Part shown: positions 10,850 through 22,541 of the stretch, in pieces | Layout: every line of letters starts with the position of its first letter | Numbering within the stretch: position 1 is the stretch's first letter | DNA from: Bimuria novae-zelandiae CBS 107.79 | Lineage: Eukaryota; Ascomycota; Dothideomycetes; Pleosporales; Didymosphaeriaceae | Assembly: GCA_010015655.1 (NCBI GenBank) | Contig: ML976669.1 | Span: forward strand, 870,230-934,229 | DNA: 64,000 nt | Reading direction: 5' to 3' | Made by a program: the position numbers and the translations under genes | The notes under the pieces: generated by a model | Told to the model about the DNA's origin: nothing | Database searches by the model: none | What the model saw: the letters and a program-made list of their open reading frames with translations, nothing else

Positions 10850-11640
10850 TATACCTACCTTCCTATTATCTTAGATAGCCTTAAGTAGTCTAATTACAAG
10901 AAGATAAAGCTTTACTAGTTTTAGGTTAAGGAGATACGTCGTGTCTAGTCTAGGGTAGTGTATGTTAATCTTGGCCTAATAGGTTTAAAGGACTACAATT
11001 TAATCTGCCGCTGCGATGCCTGCTATAGTAGTAGTAGGGATTATTAGTAGGTAAGTCGGCGCTTTAAGGGTTATGTAGAGGTTTTGAGGCTGATTAGTAG
11101 TAGATACTTAAAGATAACTTAGAGAACGTGTTAAGTGCCCTAATTACCCTTATACTACGCTTAAGCTAAATTAATGCGTACACATGCGACAAGATTAACC
11201 TCTCTAGATTAGACAAGACATTAGTAAAGGCTACCGCGCAGGTACTAAAGACAGAATAGAGTAATATTATTATATAAGTATTATTTAGTATAGTTAAGGG
11301 TTATCTAGACTAAGTTGTATAGGGCCACCAGATCTAAATTCTGCGGAAACCTGTTAACCCCCTACTACTTAGGTTATGACACTTGGCCTCCTAAGGAGAT
11401 TATTCCGGTGGTAGGCCTCTTTATTAAGGAGAAGCGGAAGAGGAAAGCTTCTACTATAGAGGGGGGTAGTCTAACCTCCTTAGTTGCTACTAGTGCTCTT
11501 ACCCCTAGGCGCAAGAAGGTTGCTCCTAAGTTAGTAAAAGTCCTTAACCCTAATCCTAGGTTATTAATGCTAATTTAAGGTAGTTAGCGTTTAAGGCTAG
11601 TGTCCTAGCTACGCTGGACTTCCTTGCGGAGGAAGTAAAG
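10850..11640 (+). pseudogene. Antisense reading frame in the 3' region of chromovirus A
   Basis: Opposite to the element's own gag-pol, a plus-strand frame can be followed through stops that are mostly TAG in place of TGG. Readable parts include IILDSL, NYKKIKLY, EIRRV, KDYNLICRCDACY and an open stretch at 11315-11578 containing TPYYLGYDTWPPKEI and a Lys/Arg-rich segment (IKEKRKRKAST). Frame shifts make the exact limits uncertain. The same words occur in the second copy (element B, about 43250-44000). I do not recognise the protein; a CxxC pair and basic stretches suggest nucleic-acid binding, which is inference. Confidence 0.5.
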
Positions 11641-14600
11641 AAGAAGATTAAGAGTAAGGGTAGTTAAGAGACTTTTTAGCAAGCCTACGAGTCTAAGCGC
11701 CTAACTAATTAAGAGGGTTATTTAGTATAATTTAGGGATTCCTGCCCCTATTAATAGTGTCCGGATTTTATTTACGTTCTATACCCTGAGGCGGTTTTAA
11801 TTAGGTTTCGGTTAGCTATAATCGCGTTAGGTATAGTCTAAATAGGCTTGTAAGCCTCTATTAGGCCCCGAGAGGCGTAAATAGGCCTAGATAGCTTATT
11901 CTAGTCTTTAGTCTATTTAAGAATCCTCTGCGCTGTTTATTCTAGTATTTCGTAGCCTATAAAGTGTACTCTCTAGGGTAATCTATTACTAATTACTATC
12001 GAGTGCTGTCTTCCTCCTTCTCTGGGGGGGCAACCCCGCCTCTTGGGCTCCTGTCTAGGGCGACCTTTAGTCTCCTTGTCTAAGTCCTTTAGGAACTGCT
12101 TTATCGCCCCTTTAAAGATCTCCTCCATAGATAACTACTAGTTCTTATTACTATCGTATCCTTTCTACTTAACTTTATACAGCCATTCTCCGTCCTGGAG
12201 TACCCTAGATCTAATTCCTTTAATTAGGTATATATCCTCCCCTGCTTGTGGTATAATAACCTTAGGCGGGCTTTACTCCCGTTATAGTAGTCCTTCTGGG
12301 GCTACCTGGTTTAGGAGAGATACATAGAACACTAGGTAAATATTAAAGTCCTTTAGCAGCTCTAGCTTATATGCCTATTAACTAATCTACTATTTTACCC
12401 TATAAAGACCCTAAGACTTATAGTTAAGTTTCTTCTTAGGCCTAGTTAACCGTATATTGCGGGCGTCGAGGTATACTATGTCCCTTACTATAAAGGTTTA
12501 GGCCTTATGCTTCCTATTGTACCACGTTGCCTAGTACGCCTGTGCCCTAAGGATCGCTTGGGTTATCTAGGCCCTAGTCTAGGCTAGAACTGCCGCTTTG
12601 GCCCTTGCCGTAGGTACTAACCCGCGTAGCTATACTTCTCGGGGCAGGCCTACTATTGGTAGATTTAGGCTATACACTGTAATAAATAGCGACACTCTTG
12701 TAGAGCTATAGATGCTATTGTTGTACGAATATTCTACTTTAGATAGAAGGTCTACCTAATTAGATTATTCGTAGTTGCAGAACACTTAAAGGTACTATTT
12801 AAGCGTTTAGTTCTATTATTCTGTTTGTCCGTCTATCTACGAGTAGAAGGTAGTAGAGAGGAGTTACTTAGTTCTTAAATATTAAGTAAAGGTACTCTAA
12901 TAAGCCGATACAAATAGGCTGCCTCTATCTATAACTATTAACTTTAGAAGGCCATGTAGGCGTAGAACCTCTCTTTTAAAGACCTTAGCTAGCTCTACTA
13001 CCTTTAGGTCCTTTCGCGTGGGGATGTAGTGTGCTATTTTAGAAAACTAGTTAATAATTACTAGAATGCTGTTATAACGATAGGCTCTAGATTTGCTCTT
13101 AGGTAGATCTATTACTATATCTATAGTAATGTCCTCCTAGATGCCTCTTAGGACTAGTAGGCTATTGAGTTAGCCGTGCGTTACGTGTTAGACAGGTTTC
13201 GCCTTAGAGCACGCTTAACAGGTCTAGATATAGTCCTTTACGTATTATTAGACACTAGGCTACTAGAACTTTTATAGCACTAGCTCTAAGGTCTTAGCGA
13301 AGCTAAAATGGCCCGCGAGGGGGTTATTATAGTATTATTAAAGGACGTGTACCCTTGCTAGAGGTGGCACGTATAGCCTATTCTTATACTGTAATAGGTT
13401 AGCTGGTCTAATTATCTAGCGCTTTAGCCATTCCGGCTTTGCTATCTCTGGCCCTTAGAGGTACTAGAGGATTTGTTCTATAGTTTCGTCCCCTTGGCTA
13501 TTTCTTTTTAATAGCTCTACTATAGAGTAAGCGCTTGCTAAATTATTTACTATTACCTCTTTAGTTACTAATATTTTAGGTCTAGCGACCCTCGTTGCTG
13601 CTACTAGTCTAGGGCTTCTTACCTGCTTTAGTGGCTATAGGCTGCCTGCTACGCCTGCTTCGTTCGAAGCATTGCCTTTTAGCTATAACTTGTGCTATAG
13701 GGCCTTAAGAAGTCTCTACTAGGAACTCCCTATCCCGCCTAAGCTTGTTTCCTTCTTTAACTTATAGTTAGGTCTCCGCGATAGTCTATTAGCGGGATTT
13801 ATCTTTCCTAGATAGTGTTTAATTTTAAAATTAAACGGTGCGAGCTATTTGGCCCACCTTACCTGCTATTTAGTTAGGACTTTTATAGACATAAACCCTT
13901 ATAGGTTAGTATAATTAGTTAGAAGCTTAACCTTTTTACTAACACCCTCTAGGTAGTGTCGCTAATGCTTAAAAGCTTTAACAATTATTAGTAACTTACT
14001 ATTATGCGTGTTATAGTTTCGTTCTGCCTAGTTTATCTTGCGCGAATAAAAAGTAACTAGGTACTATTATAGCTTCCTATATTTATCTAGTTACGGTTGG
14101 CTTAAGATACCCGAGATCGCAAAACCTAAAGCGTTAGTTTCTACTCTTAAGGGTCTTTTAGGGTTAAAGTAGGCTAGTAAGGGCCCTCGCATAAAGCTCT
14201 CTTTTAGCTAGTAAAAGGAGGACTTAGCCTACTTTAGTAGGCTTATTATAACTAATTCCTTAAGTCTTTATTACTATCCGTCCTTAGTGGCTTTCTCTAG
14301 CCTTCTTATTAGGGCGTAAAGGGGTGCCGCTACTTAAGAGAATTCTTCTATAAACCTTTAATAGTAGTTAGTAAAGCTAAGGAAGATCCTAACTGCTTAG
14401 ACTAAATTTAGTTTAGGCTAATCTTTTATAGAGGCGACGCGGTCCTCCTCTATCTCTACGCTGTCTAGGGATACTATAAAGCCTAGGTATCCCACCTTGC
14501 GTGTGTAGAATTCGCATTTGGATAGTTTGGCGTATAGCCGGCGTTTAACAAGGCGTTCTAGTACTATCTAAACGTGCTAGATGTATTCCTCCTTCGTCTT

Positions 14601-17219
14601 AGAGTAGATGAGGATATTGTCGAGGTACATAATATAGTAGATGTCAAGAAGGTCTAATAGTATGTTATTAATATAGCTTTAGAAGGTCGCAGGCGCGTTT
14701 GTTAAGCTAAAAGGTATTATTATGTATTTGTACTATCTATACCTTGTTTAGAAGGCCGTCTTCTATTTATCTCCTGCCCTAATTTGGACGCGGTGGTAGG
14801 CGTCCCTTAGGTCTAGTTTAGTATAGATCTAGGCATCCCCTAGTCGGTTAAGGGATTCCTATATTAAGGGAAGTAGGTATTAGTTCTTTATTATAACTAT
14901 ATTTAGTCTCCTGTAGTCGACGTAGAGGCGGAGGCCTCTATCCTTTTTCTTTATAAAAAGGATTAGTGCCCTAGCGCTCGATCGCGATAGTTAAATAAAG
15001 CCCTATTTAAGGTTTTTCTAGATATAGTCGCGCAGAACTATTAACTCTAACTCTAATAGACTATAGAGTAGTTTAAAAGGCACTTCCTTGCCTTCCTTAA
15101 TATTAATCTTTATCTCGTAGGGGCCATGGTTGGTAAGGATGCTCGCGGCTTCTTTAGAGAAGGCTTTCTCCTACTATCCCTAGTATTCTTTAGGTAGCGT
15201 CCTGGGTGGGCCTCCTAATATGTCCTTTAGGGTGGCATATATAATAAAATAGTTATTTGCTATGTCTTTGGCCGTGCCGGCGAACTCTTTTATTAATTTA
15301 GTAGAGATCTTAGTCTATTTGCGCTTCCCATGGGCGAAGCAGATAGTCTTATTATAGAAGTTTACGATAGGGTTCTATTCTGTTAGCTAGGGCATTCTTA
15401 GGACCATGTTAAATCCACTAATGTTACTAACTATAAACAGGCAACTACCGCTCTCGGTTTTACCGCGACTATTTGTGATAGTGTAGGGGAGCTTCGCCTG
15501 GCCTAGAATGCCTAAGTCTTGTCCGTTTAGCGCCACGTAGCGTTTGCCTTTTATTATTATTACCGTAACCCCTAATTACTTTATTAGATTGCTGCTAACG
15601 AAATTCGCTTTAGCTCTATAGTCTACTAGGGCTTTAATCCGTTGTTAGTTGCCCTTATACTATACTTTACTATCTAGCGCGATTAGTAAGCTACTGCTCT
15701 TATCCCTAGGGGTCCTTATAGCTATAACTAGTTATTATTAACCCTTATTATAGTTAACCTTGCCTATAGACTATTAGGCTTCTTAGTCTATAGCTTGTCT
15801 TTCCCCGCCTTAGCCTTGTACTTTAAACAGGACGCCTTATAATGGCCTAGTTTGTGGTAGTAGAAGTATTAGTCCTTGTCCTTATCCTTTACTACCTGAG
15901 CCTTCTTTTTACTATCCTTGTCGTGACAGTCGCTATCGTGGCGTCTCTAGTATAGTCTTATATTATTTAACCTAGATTGCTTTCGATCGCGCCTTTTGTT
16001 AGCTAGCTTATTAAGAAAGTTATTATTAATATCGTGTGTGCGTTATTTCCCTAACTTATAAGGTTTTAACGCTTACTAATGCATATTTGCCTTTACTTCT
16101 AAGTAAAAGAGGCTCTTTTATTTGCGTGGCTGCTATTTAAGGCGTTCTTAGATTTTCTTGTCTAGTGCCATGTAGAAGTTATTAATATAGTCTTTATTAT
16201 TATTATCTAAGGCCTTCTCTAGGTCGCATTCCTCCTATTAGTCTTTAAGGTAATTAAGGAGTTCTATAGGGGTCTTCTTATCTTATTTAGCTACCTTAAT
16301 TCTTCGGCGAGCGGCACTCTTTCGCTCCTAGGCTAATCTTAGGGAGTCTACTATAGTCTGCTATAGAAGGTCTTAGGTGACTTTCCTGTGTCGCTTCCGC
16401 TCTAGGATCTTGGCGACTATTTAGTTCTAGTAGTTACGTTATATATCTTTTAAGTATCTTACTACGAACCTAACCTGCGCTTCGTTAGTTTTAAGGACAG
16501 GTAAGAAGTTAATATAGTCCTTATAGGCCCTCTTTTATAAGTTTAGTTCCTTACGACCCTTGCCCTTAAATTAAGGAGGTTCTAGCGGCTTTAGTAGTTA
16601 TGCGTCTAGGGTAGTAGCTACTATTTAGATTTAATATTCTTTATTATAGCTAGTGTAGGCCTAGCCTTATTTATCCTTCTTTCGCGGGCGTCGGATGCTT
16701 CTAGAGGCCCTAGATTAGTCTTAACTAGTATTATCTAAGCTTAAGGACGCGTCCTTTATTAAGCTATTACTTAATAAGTTATTACTTGTGTTTTTAGCCT
16801 CGTCTAGGTTGCCGTAACCCTCCTCGGGCTCTAAGGAGTTATTAAAGATACTAGTAGTTATTATTTTGTTCCTAACTAAGGTCTTGCCTTTAGATTAGTA
16901 ACGCTCTGCTATTAGGGAGGCCTCTAGTTCTTAAATACGTTATTAGAGCTATAGCACGCCTAGGCGTTCTTAGAGGGTAACTTCCTTTAATTATTAGTTA
17001 TTATTACTGCCTGTAATAGTAGGGGAGTCTTCCTCTAGGTCTATAGGTGTCGTTAGGTCTTTTATAGGCGTTATAACTATTAGAGGCTTTTATTTAGAGG
17101 GTCCTGCGGGTAGTAACCTGCTTTAAAGGTCTCTTACTATCTTTAAGGTCTAGTAGGTAACTCTTCGTGTCAATTCCATCGTACAGGTAAATTAGATATA
17201 AGGGGGTAAGGGATCGTAT

Positions 17220-17392
17220 TATAAAAAGCGCCCTAACTACGGGCGACTTAGTCTATCCACAGTACTAAGGCGATCCCTTAGAGAGGGAAGAGAAGGGCTG
17301 CGGCGAGGGAAGTAGATAGGCAGAAGGCCCGGATAGCGCTGGTCTAGAGCGGACTAGGGCCGTCGAGGGCCCTCGACCTACGACTCGTGACA
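17220..17392 (-). repeat. Chromovirus A LTR (5' LTR of the minus-strand element)
   Basis: Same 173-bp repeat; its first bases read TATAAAAAGCG where the other copy has TGTAAAAAGCG. It is followed by CTGAC, the target duplication. Confidence 0.88.
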
Positions 17393-17397
17393 CTGAC

Positions 17398-17510
17398 AGC
17401 CTAAACGTACTATTAATAATAGTACGTTAGTATATAGGCTTCTACCTCCAAACTTATACTTTAGGAACTAAAGGTCTAATAGCCTTAGTCCTAAAGGTTT
17501 AATAGCCTAG
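17398..17510. other. Spacer between elements A and D
   Basis: AT-rich 113 bp, probably part of the older element that A entered. It contains a short inverted repeat (AACGTACTATT/AATAGTACGTT). Confidence 0.4.
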
Positions 17511-17956
17511 TGTTACGATCCAAAAGTTGACGGTGGACGGCGGGCCATATGACGGCACTCGGGCCCCACCTTAGGCTTACGTAACGTCCCAGGCTGTTTT
17601 AGACGCCAAGGCCGTGGGACACCATGGGACCACGTGACCTTGGTCACGTAACGTCCCAGAATATCCCATGGGATCCCACGACGCCAGGGTATGGGACATC
17701 ATGGGATTCTATGGGACAAGGAGGGTATATATACAGGACGGATTTCCTTTATACACTCCTTGTAGTTAACTTACATATCTTCTGTGCGAGTACGTTCTCT
17801 AATATAGACTAATAGTTATCTTACTTATTATAAAATTAAATTATCTAGCCTATCGCTAAGTGTCGCATTAACTTATACTACTAAATAATTTATAAAGCAC
17901 TACGATACCTTATCGTCCTAACCTAGATTAGAGTAAGGTGTAAGAGCCTTATAACA
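17511..17956 (+). repeat. LTR of gypsy element D
   Basis: Begins TGTTACGATCC and ends CTTATAACA. It includes several CCCATGGGA-like palindromes and repeated CACGTGAC/GTCACGT blocks at 17600-17720, and TATATATA before the presumed transcription start. Confidence 0.75.
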
Positions 17957-20826
17957 CCTAGACCCCGAAGCTTGCTTCTAATTAGTTAGACACGACGCTA
18001 GCTATCTAGGTACTAGTACCTAGACTAAGCGAGATAAATAGATCCATGCTAAATAGGGGGGAGAAGACCTTTTCTCCTTATCTAACGTCTTATACCTACA
18101 TGTAGACACTAAATAAGTATATTAATCTAGCCTACCTAGGCCTAGAACACTCCTACTTGTTGCTCTCGTAATATTACGTTAGGTTAACACTAATTAATAT
18201 AACTAATTAGGCAGACCCGACCTTAATAATATAAGTAATAATAAAATAGATTAAAATACTATAAGGGATCTTCAAACAGGCCTAGTAGGCTTAATAAGAG
18301 TCTTTTTAATAGTCTTTTTAATAGATATAGGCCTAGTATTAAGCTAATATAGAGACTCTACGTAAGGAGCTTACCCTACTAAAGAAGTCTATTTACTTTA
18401 CTAACTCCCTTACATTAACCCTTGCTAAGGAGACGTTAAAGCCCTTTATAATACTATTTAGTAATCGCTTAATAACTATAAAGACTATTTATTTAAGCAA
18501 TAAACTACTAAATCTTCTTATATTTATATGCAAGAGAAAGGAACTCTCTTTATTTATATCTTAATTATGTATAAAGCTAGAGGGTAATATAAATTATTAC
18601 TCTACTAAATACGCTAAACTAATATGTGCCTACTTATAATTAGACTATAACCTAGCTATACTTACTAACCTACTAATTAAATCTAATATTATTATTATAA
18701 AGAAGCTAATCGCCTTCCTTTACACCACGTATAATAATCCTAATAAGACTCTATTAGCCTAGAGTAAACTTAATAATTTAAAGCAAGAAAAGTAACCCTT
18801 TCTAAGCTATTTTATAAAATTTAAATATCTTATTATAGATACTAAGTTTAATAAGGGAGTATAGATTAATACCCTATATTAATTACTATTAGATAACCTT
18901 TATCGCGTAATAGTAGGAGCTTAAATTTTATCTAATATTAATAACTACGCTAACCTTATTTTATAATATAATAATAACCTTTAGTACCTGCCTATACGTT
19001 CCCGCTACTAGCCATATGCGCGTAGAGACTCGCCGCCGAGACGTCTATAAGACCTAGACGCTATAGAGATAGATACCTTAGGTACCTGGCTATCTAATAA
19101 GAAGAAAGACTACTATCGAAAGAATAGACTTTGCTTTAATTACGAGGTATATAGACATATCGCCAGAAATTACCTAAAGAGGAGAATAAAGATACAAGCT
19201 ATAGAGTAAAGGAGTCTAAATAGATAATTATTATCCTTTAGGCAAGACTTTAACACGTTCTTAATAATTAGCTCTTAATTTTTATAATTTCTTTAATTTT
19301 AATCGCGCTAACACTTCCTACTAAGAAAAGTATAATCCTAAAGATAAGTTGCTTAATAGGACTACGCCAGAGACAAGTCTTAATAAATTTATAAACTACA
19401 TTATTAAGTAGAACCTAAAAAAGATAGATTAATGTTTTTATACTATTTAGTAAGGTAGTACTAAGCATTTAGTAACTACTCTAGTTTGTACTAAAGCTAT
19501 AAGACTTAGGTTTATCTATTAAGACCTCGCGCGTAACCTAAAACTACGTTTATAACTACTATTTTATAGTATATAACTTACTAAATTTAATAGAAAATAA
19601 CTAGAGGATAGATATATTACGTATATAGCTAGTATACGCCTTTTTTATTAGAATTACGTAGAGTAAATTAAGCTCTATATAATAACTACGGGTTAATATT
19701 AGTTAATCCTTAGACAGCCTTAAATATATAAGCATTATGTAAGGCTTAACTATAATATAAAATAGTTAGAGTTTATAGTTAAACGCTACTAGAACCGTTC
19801 CCTATATATAAATAGAATATTTAGTAATAATAAAGCCTCTAGTATTAGACTAGATATTAATTTATTTTTAAATTTAAATATAGATCTAGGCTATACTATA
19901 GTAAGTAGTATAAAATAGCTTCCTAGGACTAAATTAGATCTTTAACCTATAATAATAATAACTAGGCGTTAGCGACGCACCGTTTTTCTATTTAGATTAA
20001 AAGTATAATATAATAACTAGTATAAAACGCTACGCCGCTAGCTATAAGAGCCTAAACTAACGTTTATAGGTAGACCAGGTAAAGCTCTTACAATGAATAA
20101 AGTACCCGCGGTAAATAAATTATTTTAAAATAATAAACTAAAAGATAGCGCTTCCTACGCTATAGTACTAAAGCTTAATATATATATATTTAAGGTAGTT
20201 TCCTTACTAAAATGAGTAAAACGCTAAGGATATAAGATCTTTATAGTATTAATAATAGATATTAATAAGGCGCTAGCATGGAAGAAGAAAATTAACCTAA
20301 TTATAAAGATACTACCTAAGTACTATAACCTGCTATACGTTTTCTCGCGTAAGAAAGTAGACTAATTACCTAAATACTAACTATATAACTTAAAAATTAA
20401 GCTTTAAGAGGGTAAGCAGCCTAGATTTAGCCCCTTATATAGTATATTATAAAATAAAATAAAGGTGCTAAGGAAGTACTTAACTAAGTGTTTAAAGAAA
20501 GGCTTTATATAAGCTAGTAAGTTATCTATCACCTTGCTAGTAATCTTTGTAAAGAAGCTAAGTAGAGGATTAAAATTTTATATAAACTATAAAGCGCTTA
20601 ACACGCTAATAGTTAAAAACTAATACTTAATCCCCTTACTTTAGAAGACACTAAGCTATCTAAGCAAGGCAAGATACTATATAAAGCTTAATATTATTAC
20701 TACCTTTAATAAGCTATAAATAGTAAAAGGAAATAAATAGCTAATAGCCTTTCGTAAAAGATATAGCCTGTGTAAATACCTTATTATACCTTTTAGACTA
20801 GCTAATGCCCTAAGCACGTTCTAGCA
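17511..20826 (+). mobile_element. Gypsy element D, 3'-truncated
   Basis: It starts with a 446-bp LTR (17511-17956) whose right half matches the LTR of element G2. The plus-strand interior carries a RIP-damaged gag with a CCHC-type zinc knuckle near 19130-19175 (CFNYEVYRHIARNY, mutated from CX2CX4HX4C). Pol follows as far as the middle of reverse transcriptase (FVKKLSRGLKFYINYKALN, KYLIIPFRLANALSTF near 20560-20825). The element stops abruptly at about 20826 where GC-balanced DNA begins. No 3' LTR or target duplication is present. Confidence 0.75.
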
Positions 20827-21326
20827 CTAGGAGGGTGATTAAAAGTGTTGCCCTCGCCTTTCCAGTTTCAGTGTAGAACATCGTGTAAAACGCCATGCGC
20901 GTAACGCACTTGCGTCCTTGCATATGTTACGGTGAATACGCTTTGAAAAGGTCATGCGGATCGAACCGTCGATCACCCTGATCTCATATTACAAAATACG
21001 CAAGCTTGACCCTGTAGACGTGTTAGGCAGTTGATCGAAAGGTCTCGCTAGTACCAAGGTGCACAGGCAGCTATCTTGTCGCGCGCGATAGCATGAGTAC
21101 AACACACACGCACTCGTTCCAGTTCAAACGCAAGCTCTCCACCGCATCACGCTTCACCATACATCATCAGAGACACATTCTGCAGGCATGAGGAAGAGTT
21201 TGTTGACTATCCATGAGCTAGCGCTTCTGCCTGTGTACTCCACCCTCGAACGATGGTGTCTAGACCAGCCGCGCCGGTGACTCGTAGTAGCGGACGACCT
21301 TAAGCTTGGCTTCTACTTTGCGAGCT
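20827..21326. other. GC-balanced DNA, 3' side of the repeat-peptide gene
   Basis: No gene is seen. It marks the sharp end of the first AT-rich block and includes the 3' flank of the minus-strand precursor gene. Confidence 0.5.
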
Positions 21327-21763
21327 TTAGAAGCTTTGGCGAGAGCCTCCAGCCTTGGCCTCCCGGCTAGTTGGGTGGTGAACTGCGGCCTCACGCGTCT
21401 TGAAGCTCTGACGAGAGCCTCCTGGGTTGGCTTCGGCCTCGGCCGCGCGGGCCTTGAAGCTTTGGCGGGAACCTCCTGGGGCAGCCTCTGGCTCGCGGGT
21501 CTTGAAACTCTGGCGAGAGCCTCCCGGGGCAGCCTCCGCCTCTCGTGCCTTGAAACTTTGGCGAGAGCCACCTGGACTGGCCTCTCGGGTCTTGAAGCTT
21601 TGACGGGACCCTCCAGCCTCCGCCTCTCGTGCCTTGAAGCTTTGGTGAGAGCCACCTGGACTGGCCTCCGCCTCTCTTGCCTTGAAGCTCTGACGGGACC
21701 CTCCAGCCTCCGCCTCTCGTGCCTTGAAGCTTTGGCGGGATCCTCCTGCCTCTGCGTCGCGAG
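21327..21763 (-). repeat. In-frame tandem repeat of the peptide precursor
   Basis: Nine imperfect copies of a unit of roughly 36-48 bp, all multiples of 3, encode the GGSRQSF cores. The length differences come from the spacer. Because the unit is GC-rich, other frames on both strands also stay open here; they are shadows. Confidence 0.85.
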
Positions 21764-22011
21764 TCTCGTACGGAAGGATGACGGCCACTTCTTCCTCTTC
21801 CTCTTCCTCTTCGTCTACCTCTCGCCCATGGAAATTTCCATCGCCGAAATTCTTTGTGTAGCGCGCCTTAACAGCGATTTCACGGGCTTCCACCTGTATC
21901 CACGTTAGTGCTGCCACAGGAGTCTGCCAACGCTGCAGTTCAACTCACCATCGGGAGTGGAGCGGCCAAAACGGCGAGGCCAAAGGTTGCGAAGATGAGT
22001 GCGTAGCGCAT
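21327..22011 (-). CDS. Secreted repeat-peptide precursor (nine GGSRQSF cores)
   Basis: Two exons: 21949-22011 and 21327-21893, intron 21894-21948 (GTGAGT, branch-like CACTAAC, GATACAG); product about 209 aa. Exon 1 encodes a clean signal peptide (MRYALIFATFGLAVLAAPLP), and the splice is in phase 0. Exon 2 begins VEAREIAVKARY, has a run of eight Glu, then nine repeats whose constant core is GGSRQSF (one copy GGSHQSF). Cores are joined mostly by K-A-R or K-T-R followed by an EAEA-like spacer, sometimes with SP/AP/NP before the core. The last copy ends exactly at the stop codon, as in alpha-factor-type precursors. Arg plus EAEA recalls Kex2 and dipeptidyl-aminopeptidase processing, but the P2 residue is Ala/Thr, not Lys, so Kex2 use is uncertain. 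I do not recognise the peptide. Candidate roles: peptide signal, RiPP precursor or effector. Confidence 0.72.
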
Positions 22012-22541
22012 GTTGTCTGTGTTTGGCGGTGTTGCGATTTGGTATGGATTTTGTGGCCTGTTTATGTGTGTAGAGCTTTGGGGGTATCGGTGCACAGCAC
22101 TTCCCAGTATTAAATCAATGAAGACAACAAGAAACGCAGAAGCTCTGAAAGAATGCAGTGATGAGTGGAGCCAGTCCGTGCTTTGCAAACCGAGCGATAT
22201 GCTGGTCTTTAAGTGTTGGTACGTTGCACAACGCTGGAGTGTGCCAAACACGAGAGCTATGCGCTGATTGGTTGCAAGGATCCTGTAAGCGCCTTGTGTC
22301 TCCATGCGTAAACGGTGAACCCCAGCTGCTAGCCGCCCGGTGGGGAAACCGAAACACGTGTAGTGTAGTTTGACGCCCGACAGTACGGAGGTGCCTTTCA
22401 AAAGTCCTTGCCCACCTTGGCGAGCAGGGGTATACGCCACATTCCGAATTCAGAAGCATCTCCGAGCTGACGTGGCCTTTGCTTCTCAAGCTCACAACAC
22501 TGCTCTATACTACTTGCTCTCTAATTGATACAGTCTTTGCT

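Larger units (their letters stand above)
10208..17392 (-). mobile_element. Ty3/gypsy chromovirus A, complete but RIP-degraded
   Basis: The element is 7.2 kb with 173-bp LTRs at both ends and a perfect 5-bp target duplication CTGAC (10203-10207 and 17393-17397). The coding strand is minus: the gag side lies near 17.1-16 kb, followed by pol. Reverse transcriptase is recognised by MYLDNILIYS (14606-14635; the usual YLDD has become YLDN by a G-to-A change). The C-terminal end of pol carries a chromodomain (about 12121-12250) with YKVKxKGYDSNKN; its Trp codons have become TAG. Order RT before integrase and chromodomain marks a chromovirus. About 1.7 kb between chromodomain and 3' LTR holds a plus-strand antisense frame. 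No intact ORF remains. Confidence 0.85.
9530..20826. other. First AT-rich RIP-degraded block
   Basis: Composition changes abruptly to AT- and TpA-rich DNA. Frames homologous to transposon proteins are crossed by TAG/TAA where Trp or Gln codons are expected. LTR copies of single elements differ by transitions. This is the pattern expected of repeat-induced point mutation. Confidence 0.8.

Noticed and set aside
20827..20860. GGGTGATTAAAAGTGT at the edge of element D as a matching transposon end for 59744 (GGGGTGATCAATATTT)
   Set aside because: Only a short partial match, no target duplication and no paired end; too weak to call.
20950..21060. Minus-strand GGTTCGATCC resembling a tRNA T-arm
   Set aside because: Stem pairing fails after one base pair and no cloverleaf can be drawn.
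21306..21908. Plus-strand 200-codon repeat frame (LEALARAS-type repeats) and a third minus frame at 21260-21655
   Set aside because: Both are frame shadows of the GC-rich tandem repeat. Only the minus frame with GGSRQSF joins in phase to a signal-peptide exon through a good intron.
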